A stretch of 64,000 bases of DNA, from the NCBI GenBank assembly GCA_026261815.1, contig JAMPIT010000437.1:7142001-7206000 (forward strand). Reading direction: 5' to 3'. Under the pieces are notes generated by a model. It worked only from the letters and a program-made list of their open reading frames with translations, ran no database searches and was not told where the DNA came from. Positions 12,988-25,193 of the stretch are shown piece after piece. Position 1 is the stretch's first letter, and every line of letters begins with the position of its first letter. A program made the position numbers and the translations under genes. Source of the stretch: Monarcha castaneiventris obscurior (lineage: Eukaryota > Chordata > Aves > Passeriformes > Monarchidae).

Positions 12988-13219
12988 AAACCCATTTAGA
13001 GAGGATTATGCTACTGTCCCTTCATTTACACTCTTTGGAAGCCTTCAGGGAGAAATTCTTAAAATTGAGGTACTATGAGTGTGCTCATAAAAGATGTTTC
13101 TAATTCTCTGACGGGTACTGTTAGTGTGGAGAATGGACTTTTCTGCTCTAATATTGCAAATACATTGTAATTACAAACATGAAAATGAAAAACAAAAAGT
13201 AGGTGCATTAGTAGATAAT

Positions 13220-13244
13220 TACTTCTAGACCTAGTCTAGAAGTA
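13220..13244. repeat. Perfect 11-bp inverted repeat with 3-nt spacer
   Basis: TACTTCTAGAC (13220-13230), CTA, GTCTAGAAGTA (13234-13244) form a perfect hairpin arm pair. It lies about 40 bp from the end of the next CR1 copy. No transcript or terminator role is implied in a vertebrate intron. Confidence 0.85.
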
Positions 13245-13285
13245 GTTCAGCTGCCTTGGACAACTGAAAGTTCATTCTTAGCAAA

Positions 13286-13405
13286 GAATCATAGGATGAT
13301 TTGAATTGGAAGGGATCTTAAAGGCTATCCAGTTCCAACCCCCTGCCATGGGCAGGGACACCTTCCACTAGAGCAGATTGCTCAGAATCCCATCTGGCCT
13401 GGTCT
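13286..13405 (-). mobile_element. CR1 LINE 3' fragment, minus strand
   Basis: Read on the plus strand it starts with the inverted CR1 tail AATCATAGGATG. It then follows the familiar antisense CR1 text: GGAAGGGATCTTAAAGG, then TTCCAACCCCCTGCCATGGG, then CACCTTCCACTAGAGCAG and TTGCTCAGAATCCCATCTGG. Only about 120 bp of the 3' UTR remain, so the copy is 5'-truncated and non-coding. Similarity to the consensus is high enough to call it with confidence; the exact subfamily needs alignment. Confidence 0.92.
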
Positions 13406-14142
13406 TCTAGCTTTACTGTTTAAGATATTATTTTAAAATAATGGGCCACATCAGTTACATTTGTATAGATCAGCTCTTTTGTGAATATTTGCAAGTGTTC
13501 TATACTCTTTTTTGCTTCAGTGAATTTAATTTCATTTTTATATCAATGACAGTGATTAGCACTTGGCCTGTTTGACAAGTAGCTGAAAGCAACTGCTCTA
13601 TTTCTGATAGCCAGCACATCACTGGTATCAGATATTCTCTGTACTGTTCTGCTTGAATAGGTATTCACCCTTTCCTGTAGAAATTTTTTTTACCTATTTT
13701 ATTTATTTTTGCATGCTTATGAAGTAAAAAGCATCTATTGAAGAAAAAAAGAAAATCATGTACTTGTTCACTCACTTAATACACACTTTTTAAAGGCATG
13801 CTTTAAGAGCGTATAATGTTTATAAAGTGCACAGTGTTTTGCAGTCCACTTGTGCTTAGGTTGGCAGGTTCCTCATTAGGGAATCAAATTCTCTGGTTTT
13901 GTTTCTGTAATTCAACAGAATCACAAAATTCAGTTGTTAACTACCAGTTTGAGGATGTCTGCAGTGTAATTAAAAAGGTGGTGAGTCCACACTTTTTACA
14001 GCAGCTTAGTTTGGCTGCTAGTGTAGCAATTCTGTTTAATAAAAACTCTGTGGGTATCTACAGCATGGTATCTGTGACCAAGTACCAAAAGCAGCTGGTA
14101 ACAGCAAATGGCTCTTACAGAGAAATTCTTAATTCTCAAAAC

Positions 14143-14156
14143 ATCTTAATTAAGAT
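14143..14156. other. 14-bp perfect palindrome ATCTTAATTAAGAT
   Basis: A perfect palindrome centred on TTAATTAA, a shape that can bind paired homeodomains. It stands alone, and no conservation data are available. Confidence 0.35.
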
Positions 14157-14887
14157 TTCATATGCAAAAAAAAATTGCTAAATCATCAGTTACATTTTCC
14201 ATGAATCTTCCATTGCGATTACTTTCTTGGGATGTAAATGATGCTACTTGTATTTCAAAACTGGCTTCTGGTAGATACAAAACCCCTTGGACGTACAATT
14301 AATAGATTGTGCCTCTTCAGCTGGGATGTCAAATGTAGCACCAGTCTGTCCTGTGTAGTTAAATCTAAACTAAATCTCCCCCCAGCTCCAGGGCACAGTA
14401 ACCTAACGCTGCGGAGGTTAAGCGGCCTGAGAATAGCATGACAGCTATTGTCAGAAATATTTCTCCTCAGAGGTTCCATAAAAAAAATAATCTGTCTCAA
14501 TCGTGCAGTGCAGCGCTATATTCTGCTGGTGTCTCCTTCCACAAGAACACATTCATTTACCACAGACTGTTCTTGAACATCAAAATCGATCTTGATCAAG
14601 TGAAAGAGCAGGGATGAGTTAACCATTTTCCAAATGGCTTGCAGGCAGCCTCAGTAAATGCGCTTTTTATCAGAGAATTAGCAGGCTCATAGCTGAAGGA
14701 AAGGGGTGCAGCAGTTCACTCATGTCTGCCACTTGTACCAAGGACTAGCCCAGGATGTGGCTGACAAACACCTGGAGAGGGCTCGGATATTCCTGGCACC
14801 CCAGGGTGAGTGAGATTGGTGTTAGCCTGGGTGTAGGGGAAAAGTTGTGGAGTCTCAAGCACAGGTATATGTATGAAATATATTGAC

Positions 14888-15053
14888 ATATCTATCCATA
14901 TCTATCTATATCTATATCTATATCTATATCTATATCTATATCTATATCTATATCTATATCTATATCTATCTATATCTATATCTATATCTATATCTATATC
15001 TATATCTATATCTATATCTATATCTATATCTATATCTATATCTATATCTATCT
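14888..15053. repeat. (ATATCT)n hexanucleotide microsatellite, about 166 bp
   Basis: Nearly 28 units of TATATC/ATATCT run from 14888 to 15053. Only a few slips are present, such as TCTATCCATATC at the left end, an extra CTAT near 14965-14972 and a CTATC at the right end. All frames stay open through it, which creates meaningless Tyr/Leu, Ser/Ile and Tyr/Arg repeat frames. The length and purity suggest it is polymorphic. Confidence 0.97.
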
Positions 15054-16872
15054 TTGTTTTCTACTCCCTGAGGAGAGGAACTGAACCAGCACAGGGAAAG
15101 TTTTGCTGTTGTAGTGCCGCTGTAATTCACTATCCTGTCTCTTTTTATATTTAGGAACAGAGTGGCCTTAGATAGCTTCTCTAATGACACTGCTATGATT
15201 GACTGAAATCAGTCTATCAGCCAGCACTCTGAATTTTGGATTCACTGAAACACTCTGCTGCCTCATTTCGCTCTGAAAATCTTGTAAATAAGGAAGTTTT
15301 ATCCCAACTTCACTCTTTCCCATTAAGCGTGAGACACTTCATATTAATGAAATCCCAGTGAAATGATATGAAAGATGGCATTGTCAACTCAGATCGTTAA
15401 AAATTACTTGAATAAATACACAGGCGTATGCTTAGACTGGCAAGGACTGGAAGTTTTTTTTCAGCCCAGATAGCACGAGCATAATTGCGGAATAAAAGAA
15501 GCTGCTGCAGATGGTGATAGCAGTGAGACGCCCAGTGACATGTGCTTCAACTCCAAGCTTGCTACAGGGGAGTTACTGAGGTAGGATAACACACCAGAGC
15601 AACTGCCAGAATCTCAGGCTCCAAGAAACATGCTTATTAGCTAATTAGATCTGCATATTCATAAGGAGAGTGAGTCGAATCACTCCTTCCTGAGGGGAGG
15701 TGCTCATGAGTCGGAAAGCAAAGTGAGGAATTTGTGTCTTTGTCCCAAGACATCAGTGCCAGAGAGCATCCGGCAGAGATGAGGGAATGAGGATTTCCAA
15801 GAGTGAGGCAACCTGTGGTACTGGCATGGTGTAGGCACTGCCTGGTCAGGGGGAGGAAGAATTACCTATAACTGTGTCAATCACCCAGTAGGATTGGAAA
15901 ATACCAGTGCTTCCCTGGAAGGGAGGGAGGATGTTACCTGGGTTACCTTGTTTGAAACCCTGCCAAGCTGTGGTAGATCAAAAAGCTGAACTAAGAGTGT
16001 TCACAGCAAGACCAGGATTTTTTTTTCCCCTCCTGTTCGCACCTTAACATGAAGTGCCTGTGGAGTCATTGGCAGCCAAAAAAAATTCAAGCAACAGATT
16101 CCTGGTCAGTGAAGTGGAAAGGACAGCTTGGAGCAATTTTCACACACTCCTTCCTGAATTGTACTGTCCACTCATCAGTTACACTTGAGTTTTTGCACAC
16201 ATTTTGCCTCATTTCTTTAATAGAATAAGTTTCTTTGGTCAGTAACAGTGCCAATGGTTGAAGAGAGTTTGGCTGCGGTAGACTGAGAACTTATATCCTA
16301 GTACATGAAAGACCATCTCCTTTCAAATGTTACTGTGTTATCTTGGAAGTGTTGAAAAAACCCCCTCTTTTTCACTCTCCTCTTCTCTGAAAAGTAGAGG
16401 AATAACTCCTCATATACCTGCTGAGGCTGTTTCAATTTTCTCCAAAGGGTTTTTTTTGGTGTTGGTGTTTATGTGAAATGCTGACCTTTTATTTCTCTAT
16501 TGTCTGTGACAATATAGTTTAACTGTATATTATTATTTCCATATACAGGCTTTTGAATATATTTTTTTGCACTCTGTAAATATCCTGACATTACCAGAGG
16601 CTGTGAGCTTTTAGAAGCTCTCTTAAACATCTGCTTGCAAATATAAAAACATGCATGTTCCATACACAAAGATAGCTGGATATAAATTGTTAATTAAAAC
16701 AAGGCATTGTCTTCTGTGCAAATGTGAGCTTTTTGAGAGTAAATGTAGACAAGAGACACCCAGAATGAATGCATCAAGTGCTTGCATTTTGTGACTAAAT
16801 TTGAAATTTCAGTCTGAATTTTCCTGGTTTATTTATGAACCAAAGGCTCTGTGCATAATTGTTTTTCTGTGC

Positions 16873-16918
16873 ACAAGACAAAGATCAAGAACAAAAGACG
16901 GTCTTTTGTTTGTCTTGT
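16873..16918. repeat. Nested inverted repeat, two stems
   Basis: The outer arms are ACAAGACAAA (16873-16882) and TTTGTCTTGT (16909-16918). The inner arms are CAAAAGAC (16892-16899) and GTCTTTTG (16901-16908), with a 9-nt bulge (16883-16891) on one side only. All pairs are Watson-Crick. At 46 nt it is shorter than a normal microRNA precursor. Confidence 0.8.
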
Positions 16919-17293
16919 AGCTGCCTGATTTAGAGCTCCTATTACCAAGCATGACCTGTTTATGACTATATCAAGTTAGCCATTTAACTCTAATGAGGAG
17001 TATTACAGATATCAGCAGATCAGCAAATCACAGATGACATTTTAAATTGTTACAAATACTGTGGGAACCAAGAGAAGGAGGACTTTCTTTCCAAGGTTTT
17101 TCGTACCATTAAGAAAGTGGCTTTAAATTTCTGGGCTGTGTGATACCATGAGATATGGTAATTCTTAGTAATTCTTACCTTTTGAGGTTATGGTGTGCCT
17201 TGTGCTCACCTTAGCTGACCTCATATATAACAGGTATAAAAAGTCTTTCTTTGTTTTTTACGTCATTTGTATCTTGCAGGGAATATCTTATAA

Positions 17294-17296
<3 letters not shown>

Positions 17297-17327
<31 letters not shown>
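17297..17327. repeat. (AT)n microsatellite, 31 bp
   Basis: A pure AT dinucleotide run of about 15 units. Confidence 0.95.
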
Positions 17328-17332
<5 letters not shown>

Positions 17333-20300
17333 TTTTGTGGAATTTGTATTATTCTGCTTGTGAAGTGCTGTAGTGCTGCTCTTAAGTCAGAGGAGCATCT
17401 TTGCTGACTGTCTGACCTTTCAGCTTGGGGAAAACCAAGCTCACATTGAGACATTGATTTGCTCCCTCCAACTTCCTCATGAGATACATCCCCAAAACCC
17501 ATTCTGCTGTTCATATCAACGTGTCAGCACTTCACTTCTCCACTGGGAGTAGATGGTGCCGAATACTCCCACAGGCAGGGATTGCAGCAGCCTGGAGAAA
17601 GGATCTCAACTGATCTGGAGGGAAAAGTTTTATTTTGGGAAACTGCTACCTTTCTTCTCCTGGGTTCACACTTCAGGGCAGGTGTGATGTTGTGCTGAGA
17701 GCACTTCATGAATTTCCAGTTTGCAGCTCCCTTCAGTGTCCTTAGGATTCTCTGCTGGATGTCCTCTTTTTTCTGCTGCTACTTTTCTACTCTTTATAGT
17801 GCAGCCCAAAAGGCAGCAGAGCACCTGCTATCACAGTAGTGTTCTATTCAATGGGGTAGTTGAACTCCAGATAATCACTTGCTGTCTGCTTCAAGTACGA
17901 TTTCTATAAATCCTCCTAGGAAATAATCTATAAAATAGCAATGAAGGACAGTTTTTTATCCTTAATTTTACTTTGCAATAAATCTATCAACACTTGAAAT
18001 TCATCCTCTGAGAATTACATGTTCAGTGAGTCAGAAATGCTGTTACAGAACTAAAATTAGATATTTCTGTTTCACTTTGTGACTACCAGGAGGTTTGCCC
18101 TCATGTTTATGGCCTTCTATTCTCTTTTTTATACAGAATATCATACCTAGAAACAATAGGTACTTTTTGTGTAGTGGGACAGGAAACATTCCCTATTAAA
18201 CTGCTGAGTTTGAGTTACTGCAGACCAATAAATCTCAGCTGTGGCCTCTTAGGGACACATACCCTGTGGAAGTAGCTATTGTACAGTGTTGACATTTCTC
18301 CCACCATGTTTATATATTGATTTAATATCATTATTTAGAAAAATATACAAGAATGGTCTGGAATAATGATCACCTTGCAAGATGATCTGAATAAAGAAGT
18401 GTTGAAACATAGATTTAGAGGGAGAAACTGGAACTTCTGCTCATTTGGCACCAGCACCAGTGTAAATGCTATGACAATACCCTTGTAAATGTTCCTATCC
18501 AGACTGCATCTGCCTGTTCTGGCATGTGAGTCTTTGGCTCATTGGCTAAGTGGAAAAATCACAATAAAAAATTGTTTCTTTGACCCACAACTAAAGTGAC
18601 TATTGATGCAATGCAAAATTATGAAAGTAAAGCTTTGAATCAAATGGGGTGTTTTACTAAGTCCAAGTCTTCCTGCTACAGAGGTGACAGAAAAATATAC
18701 AGCTCAGAAAGAAATGAGTACCTGAACATTTGGAACTGATATCTCGAAATATTATTCACAGAAGACTGTCACCAAAAGCTGGGGATGCTATAAACCTAGT
18801 AAGTGCTGTATTTTTCCTGAAAAATCTACGTGCATGGAATGTGTATTAAAATTGCATGCAACTCTCAGTCATGCTGAACAATCCCTCTCAGTGAAAAGAA
18901 ATATGGACATTTAAAACCAACTTATATATATTCAACCAAAAGGACTCTCTTGTTTGCTGGATTTTTTTTTAAACAATGCTACTTCAGTGTTTGCTGCATT
19001 AGATGTACCTTTCTTCCTTTATCTGGCTTGCTGCTTCTGTGGATGAATTCCAAAGGAGAAAATTGTATCTCCTTTCTCAGTTGTTCATTTTGTAAAAACT
19101 ACCTGATGTTGGCAGAAAGTGAAATAAAACCAGCAGGACTAGAGGGATGTAAAGGAATTTCTGAATTTTATGGCGATGCTCAGAGTTCGACAGGGAACCT
19201 TTGCAATGCAGCTGTCATCTCTACTGTAGAACAGAAAAACTTCTGAGAGTTTGATGTTTGTCTCCCTGGGGTCCTGGTGGGGGATGGATGTGAGGAAACA
19301 CATCTATAAAGGAGTTTTAACTTCTTAAAAATAGTTCAAATTGTGAAGGCCAGAGGCCTGTATAACAACATACCAGCTAAGAGGATTCCAGTTGAAAGAA
19401 ATCAGGGAATGTGGCACAAAGAATAATAAAAAAGCACAGCTGTCCTTCACCACTTTAAAGAGAGATTATTTTTCCATAGTCTTTTATTTTTAAACTAATT
19501 TTGGCAGTTAATGTGAAATCAAAGATTAGACTGTATTTCTTGCAAGAATTGTGTCTGTAGTCTTCTACTTCTTTCATATATAAAATGACTGAAATGAGAG
19601 TGAAGAGCCACGAGCATCACAGAGATGCTTTGTCTCATCTAGGATGCTGGGAAATTGTGCTGTAAAATAAGCTATAGAAAAATAGTACCATTTTTGCTCA
19701 GAGAGATCCAGAACAGTAGCTGTTGTTCTCTAGCAGTTTAGTTACCAACTAGCAATTATCAAAACAGCTAGAAGCCAGTTTAAAAACTCAAGATTCTCCT
19801 ATTGTGAGGTTTTATGATGCTGCTGCCTATCTACAGCTGGCACTGCTGCATCACAAGCCCCTGGGAACATTAGTATGGTGTGTTCTGTAAGTATTTCCTA
19901 AGCTGGAGTAATGCAATTACAAAACCAGAAACTATACCCTGGATTGTAGTTGTAGTTACATGTGACTCTCGTATAAAGACAAAAGCTTGTCTAAGATATA
20001 ACAGCTTACTTTGACGTGTTTAAGGACTAAATCTCATACATTTAAACCCTAAATATAACGCCCTATCTGCAGTTAGGGATGTGACACAGACCAGCCCTGT
20101 CCTCTGCCCTCAGAACATTAGCCTGGAGGCATTTAGACAGCAGTTGTGGCTTGACTCTGTAAGACGTTAAATGCTCCCAATCCCATTGCCTCCTCCAGCT
20201 ATAAGGGGGGCTCAGTAAATCCCCTAAGCAGGAATTACATTTAGCAAAGTAAGTCCTCCTTCTCTTGTTTTAATTGGTTGAATTCCTGAGTTAGTGGAAG

Positions 20301-20837
20301 CATTCAGAATCCATTAGAAATAAACATTGGAAAGCAGCCTAAAGTCTGTACTCAGTCAGCACAAACCCATGCATGACTGAAAGCTCCAACTTCAGGCTGT
20401 GCTTGGTTCCCAGCGGCAAATGAAGCTCATAATTGTATTGTGGATGGTGGGGAAATATGATAATGAAACATCTGGAATATTCAGGACTGGGAGAGCCTGG
20501 AGGTAGCCCCAGACAGTGTGCACAGCTGCAGCAAGCCAGAGCTCCTGGGTGGTAAATACTCCTTATCAGTTGCTCTTCGTACAGGTTTTAGAAACAAGAG
20601 TTGTTGTTGAAATTCACAATCCTGTGATCATTTTCACCACATCTCCCTGTTCCAAATACCATCAGGGATTAAGTATACTTGTAGGGAAGTACTTGTCTCC
20701 TGGTTTCAGGAGAATAGAGACAGCTGTTGTGAAAACTGCTGACATCAGACAGAGGAAGAGAGAACAGAGATAATGAAAAATGTCAGAAGTAAAGAGAAGG
20801 AGAAGACTGATGAGATCATCAGCGCTCATGAAGTTTG

Positions 20838-20861
20838 TCATGTCAAAGGTGTTTGACATGA
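20838..20861. repeat. Perfect 10-bp hairpin with 4-nt loop
   Basis: TCATGTCAAA (20838-20847), loop GGTG, TTTGACATGA (20852-20861). It lies about 100 bp from the 3' end of the next CR1. There is no sign of a tRNA or other RNA gene around it. Confidence 0.85.
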
Positions 20862-20940
20862 TGAAGTGAGATAACAAGCACACACAACACACTGAACGTT
20901 TCTCTGCTTATTTACTCACATATCTGCAGCACAATTTTAC

Positions 20941-20958
20941 TTTTTTTTTTTTTTTTTT
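20941..20958. repeat. T18 homopolymer beside a CR1 3' end
   Basis: Eighteen T residues, equal to A18 on the minus strand, lie 7 bp beyond the 3' end of the minus-strand CR1. CR1 elements normally end in short octamer-like repeats rather than poly(A), so this is probably coincidence or an insertion site preference. Confidence 0.9.
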
Positions 20959-20965
20959 AGCATGT

Positions 20966-21196
20966 TTCATAGAATAGTTGGGGTTGGAGGAGACCTTAAG
21001 GGTTATCTAGTTCCTGAGCCAGGATGCCACCCACTAGATCAGGTTAGCCAGGGCCCCATCCAATCTGGCCTTCAACACTTGCAAGGATGGGACACCCACA
21101 GCTTCTCCAGGCAACCTGTGCCACTGCTTCACCACCTTCCGAGCCAAGAATTTCCAGCACTCCCAAGTCCTTCTCTGCAGGGCTGTTCTCAATGTT
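20966..21196 (-). mobile_element. CR1 LINE 3' fragment, minus strand
   Basis: The plus strand reads the antisense CR1 3' region in order: TTCATAGAATAGTTGGGG, GGAGACCTTAAGGGTTATCT, CACTAGATCAGGTTAGCC, GGCCCCATCCAATCTGGCC, CAGGCAACCTGTGCCACTGC and CTCTGCAGGGCTGTTCTCAA. It covers the C-terminal end of ORF2 and the 3' UTR, about 230 bp, 5'-truncated and broken. Confidence 0.95.
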
Positions 21197-23934
21197 TGTG
21201 ATTAAATGCTCAGACAGAAAAAAAACAGTTCCCCCTTGGACTTTGACAGTTTAAACTTTTGAAAGAGTCTACCACAGAACCTGTATCATAGATAGCTTGA
21301 AAGACATTGGGAGCAATCAAGAATCTACAAGTGAAGGTCAGCAGATGTAGCTGTGTTATAAAAAATGCATCATGGCAGAGCACTTTCACTTCTATTTACA
21401 TTTATGGATAGTGATTAAAATATGTGGATTTCAGAAGAATTCCACTCAAGTTACAGCAGTCTCATGGCAGCTGGAATATTGAAATTCCAGCACAGCACAT
21501 TGCTCTAACTCAGCACATCACACTTGCAACTTGCCCAATTTACTTACTTTCAGGGAAGGTGAAATAGAGCTGGCTGGCTTTGGACTTGTTCTGTGTGTAG
21601 TTGCATCTGCCTCTGTTTCCCTGCTGTGATCTATTTTGTAAGAATGTATTTTTAATAACTAATAATTCTATTGAAGTGGACAGGTAATTGACATATGCTA
21701 GTGCAATTTCTGTCTCCTAGTCCATGTGTTGTCTTTCTTAGTCTTTCTTCTGTTATTTTTAATTGTATTTTTGTATTTTCAGGGAGGTAGATCTCCAATG
21801 TTTGACAGTCTTACCAGACATATGTGAGTATATGAAGCCAAGCTCCATCAGGACCTTGTCACAAGGGAGGAGGGATGGTGTTTGTTCACAACCACCTAAG
21901 AATTACAATGGTTAAAGATGCCTTTGCAAGTTCTCCTATCAGCTCATTTTCAATAGAAGCTTTGCTGTGATTTGCTAAACCTCAAAAACACTCCGTGTCC
22001 AGTCTTTGGCAGTTTCTGGACTACAAATGAACCAGAACTTTCCCTTTGAGATAGTTAAAATCAATGGTAAACAGTGAAAACTGATTGTCCTAAACTGCAG
22101 AACTATACTGCACAAATATGGCCTGCAGTAATCCTATAGCTCTGCATCTCCATGCACTGCACGTGGTAAGAAAATATTGTCTCCAGCTGCTGCCTGCAAA
22201 AGACTTTCTATTCTGAGGCATAACATTTCTCTGTAGGGATACATTAGCTGAATTTATATATATAGCCTGTCAGAAGTCATAATCTAGAGAATTAAGCTTT
22301 TAAACATTTGTGAACTACCTTGTATAATGAACTTCTTATACTGCTTAAATTATTGAAAAGACTCAGTGAAGTGAGACACTTAATTTTTGTAGAGTGAAAT
22401 CTTTTTAAAAGACCAGTTAGGAAGAAAATTCAGCATCAGCAGAAACACGAATATCAGAGTTTCAGAGCTTCTTACTATTGGATGACTGTATTTCAACAAC
22501 ATGCACACATTTGCAATAAATCATATTATCCATCATGCTTTCCTAAATGTACACAAGGATGTAAACAGGTATGAAAACTTCAATTGAAAAGTCCCATTAT
22601 TTGCAAAATTTTGCAGGATTCATGCTGCCATGTTATTTTGTCCATTGCACATGTAAATACCAAATAGAGACAAGTTGCACAGGGCAACCTCTCCTCTTGA
22701 GACTAAAGGTCTACCACATAATCAAACATAGAAGTAAAAATTCCAATAAAAACTGGAATTGAATTATTAACCTCTAAAATTCTAAATCAGCCTTAAGAGT
22801 AGTCTGTGGAGGTTTAGTCTACAACCCTCCTCTTGCAGTAGATTTCCAGCTCTCAGCGTGCAGTCTGGCAGCAGTAAGTGCACTGTGGCTGGGAGCAGCT
22901 GTTCATGATGGTATCCAGCAGCTGAAAAAAACCCCACTGAGAATGCCAAAAAACAAAGTTTTAAAATCTACTCTAGAACCATCCCTCCACCCCCGATTCC
23001 CCTAAAGCACAACTTATCGACAGAGATTAAAGTTAATTTTGGAGGAAAAAACATAAATTAAAATGTAGAGCATTTTTTTTGCTTGTTTTTGGGTTGGTTT
23101 TCCCATCTCCTCCCCCTTTTTTTCTCCTATCTATATCTTTGCACATTCTGAAACTAATCAGATGTCTTGGCACACCAGACTGTGTGGCTCCTCAGCCTTA
23201 CATATGTCATAAATTCAGGATCCTCTTGAAAGGCTGGGGTGTGATGGGATGTCTCCTGTGAATCTGCTACACCTGGAAGGCCAGGTGCATCCTTCCTCCT
23301 AATTCTGTCTTGGTAATTTTTCAATATGCCTTTCTTGGAGCTGGTAGCTCTCAGGTGTCAGATATATCTTTGTCAGGGAAATGTACTGGCACTTTTGTTG
23401 CAGTGTCTTTTAGACCAGTTTTGAGTACTTGTGATTCTACATCCTCCTCTTGGAAAATGTAGGTGGACTTTGACACTCTTATAGAAGCCAGGCTGGGGCT
23501 GAATTGTTGATGGATGGGTTGAAGTCAGAGTTGCTCGTGGGTGTGTGCAGCCCCTGTGTCCATGAGTGACACTGAAAGACAACTGTGCTGTCCCCAGCCA
23601 CCCTGTCACTGTTACCCCTGCCCAGTGTGGATTCTGGGAATGGCTGCAGCCTTGTCTTCTATATCCCCTTCCTGGAAGGGGTGAGTTCGGAGAACTCCAG
23701 GTACTAGTGCAAGCAAGAGGAGCACAAATAATCTGTTTCTTTTTACTGTCCTCTGGTCTAAACCCACTTTACATAACTCTTACCTGCCTGCTAACACTGT
23801 GTTCAGTGGAAGTAAGGGGCACCAGAGCACAGGGCTGGAATTGAGTCATTGGAAGTGCTACTTATGACACAGTGGCTCCTCTGACTTCCTCAAGAGCTTT
23901 CTTCAAAGGAGTTACTAAATCTGCTTAGCCATAG

Positions 23935-23992
23935 AGAGCACTTTGGTGCCCAAATGCATGTAAAGAGTACTTTGGTGCCCAAATGCATGTAA
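23935..23992. repeat. 29-bp tandem duplication
   Basis: Two adjacent copies of a 29-mer (23935-23963 and 23964-23992), each with ACTTTGGTGCCCAAATGCAT, differ at one base (AGAGC against AGAGT). The contained ATGCAT core and the near identity suggest a recent duplication. Confidence 0.93.
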
Positions 23993-24430
23993 AGAGTTTC
24001 ATCTCTTTCAAAGTGTTGTACTTGGCGTGGATCCACAGAAAATGCAGCTGAAGATGTGGCCCAGACAGCTCTGTCAGGGTGCAGCTTTCCACAAGGTTCC
24101 CTCTGAGAGTGTTAACAATCAATTTGATGAATATTGCTGATGGTGTAACAGCTATGGCTTGTAGGCACAAAAACTTCTTGCAGTTAACTCAAGTGCTGTA
24201 CTCTGATCCTAATCTCTGTTTTGAACCTGTTTTAATTTATTTGCTCTAGAAGAAATAGCTGACCTTTACCTGATCTGTACCTGACTGTACCTGGCATTGG
24301 ATCTTTGCATTATGCTTATTGGTTTCATAGCATTTAATTAAAAATGTGGCAGGGTACATTCTTAGCTACAGCAAAATTGTCTCAGTAAATGATGGAGCTA
24401 TGGATCTTTAAAAACCACCTTGTTCATTGA

Positions 24431-24449
24431 TTTTTTTTTTTTTTTTTTT
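24431..24449. repeat. T19 homopolymer
   Basis: Nineteen T residues without a recognisable retroelement body on either side. Confidence 0.95.
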
Positions 24450-25121
24450 GACTTGGCTGTATTTCTGTCATAAAAATAATTTTTAAACAGTATTTTTTAA
24501 TAGAGCAGTAATGAAATCTGCAGGCAGCATCAGAAAGCCCGCTGATCTCTTGTCAGTGGGTCCCACAATACTGGCTGATTATAATTTTCTTTTTATGTCA
24601 GAGAACGTATTTCAGTGGAAGCACTCCAAACTTAAACTAACTTGAGAGTTTTAATTAAATGTCGTTTGCACTTGGCTGCTGCTGTCTGTGTGGGGAAGAG
24701 TGGGATGACACAGCTTCTCAGTTCCTTTAGCTGCGCTGTGGTGTTGCTGAATGAAGCTCCCTTTTTGCCTACTGTAGGAAGGAGGACAAAGCAAAATACT
24801 TGTTCTTTTATTGCAACTGTTCATGCCTGCTGTCAGTGGGGTACTTGGGACTTGCATCATGTGAGAGGCAGGAAATCATTCATATTTAGGAAGAATATTG
24901 TTAATTCTTATCCCAGGAGCCTGAATGCATTTCCCAGATAAAGCCTTTGACTAGATCAGTCACCAGATATCAAAAATACAAAGGTTATCAATGCTTTTTT
25001 GCACTCGTTGTAAGTTCAGTTAATTTCTATGTCCTATAAGGGATATTATGATATGTGACTCTGATTATCTCCTGCAGATATATAGACTCTTTGTATGACA
25101 TAAATACAAATACCTTCTTTG

Positions 25122-25193
25122 GTGGAGCTAAGGGGTTTGCACCATGTGATCTCCAGAGATCTTTTCCAAACGAAATTTTTCTATGATTCTATT
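25122..25193 (+). mobile_element. CR1 LINE 3' tail, plus strand
   Basis: GTGATCTCCAGAGATCTTTTCC followed by TTTTTCTATGATTCTATTT matches the sense CR1 end (GATGATCTCCAGAGGTC, then TTCTATGATTCTAT). Only about 70 bp remain. Confidence 0.8.

Larger units (their letters stand above)
4417..13219 (-). other. PEX5L upstream intron, A+T-rich, little structure
   Basis: No exon with a recognisable protein and paired splice sites is visible on either strand. The stretch holds two short tandem duplications (7024-7069 and 12938-12987), several A or T runs, and no clear CR1. The exon peptides expected upstream in PEX5L (exons 1 to 3) were looked for on the minus strand and not seen. Confidence 0.55.
15054..20940 (-). 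other. PEX5L upstream intron with hairpins and an (AT)n tract
   Basis: No gene was recognised. The stretch includes a homeodomain-motif cluster near 15,640-15,700 (TTAGCTAATTAG, TGCATATTCAT), a double-stem inverted repeat at 16,873-16,918, the (AT)n tract at 17,297-17,327 and a 10-bp hairpin at 20,838-20,861. The rest looks like unremarkable intron. Confidence 0.5.

Noticed and set aside
14873..15190. Open frames of alternating Tyr/Leu, Ser/Ile or Tyr/Arg through the hexanucleotide array
   Set aside because: They are produced by the ATATCT repeat, whose unit is a multiple of three and contains no stop.
16385..16440. MIR-like text around AAAGTAGAGGAATAACTCC
   Set aside because: Too short and diverged to call a SINE by eye.
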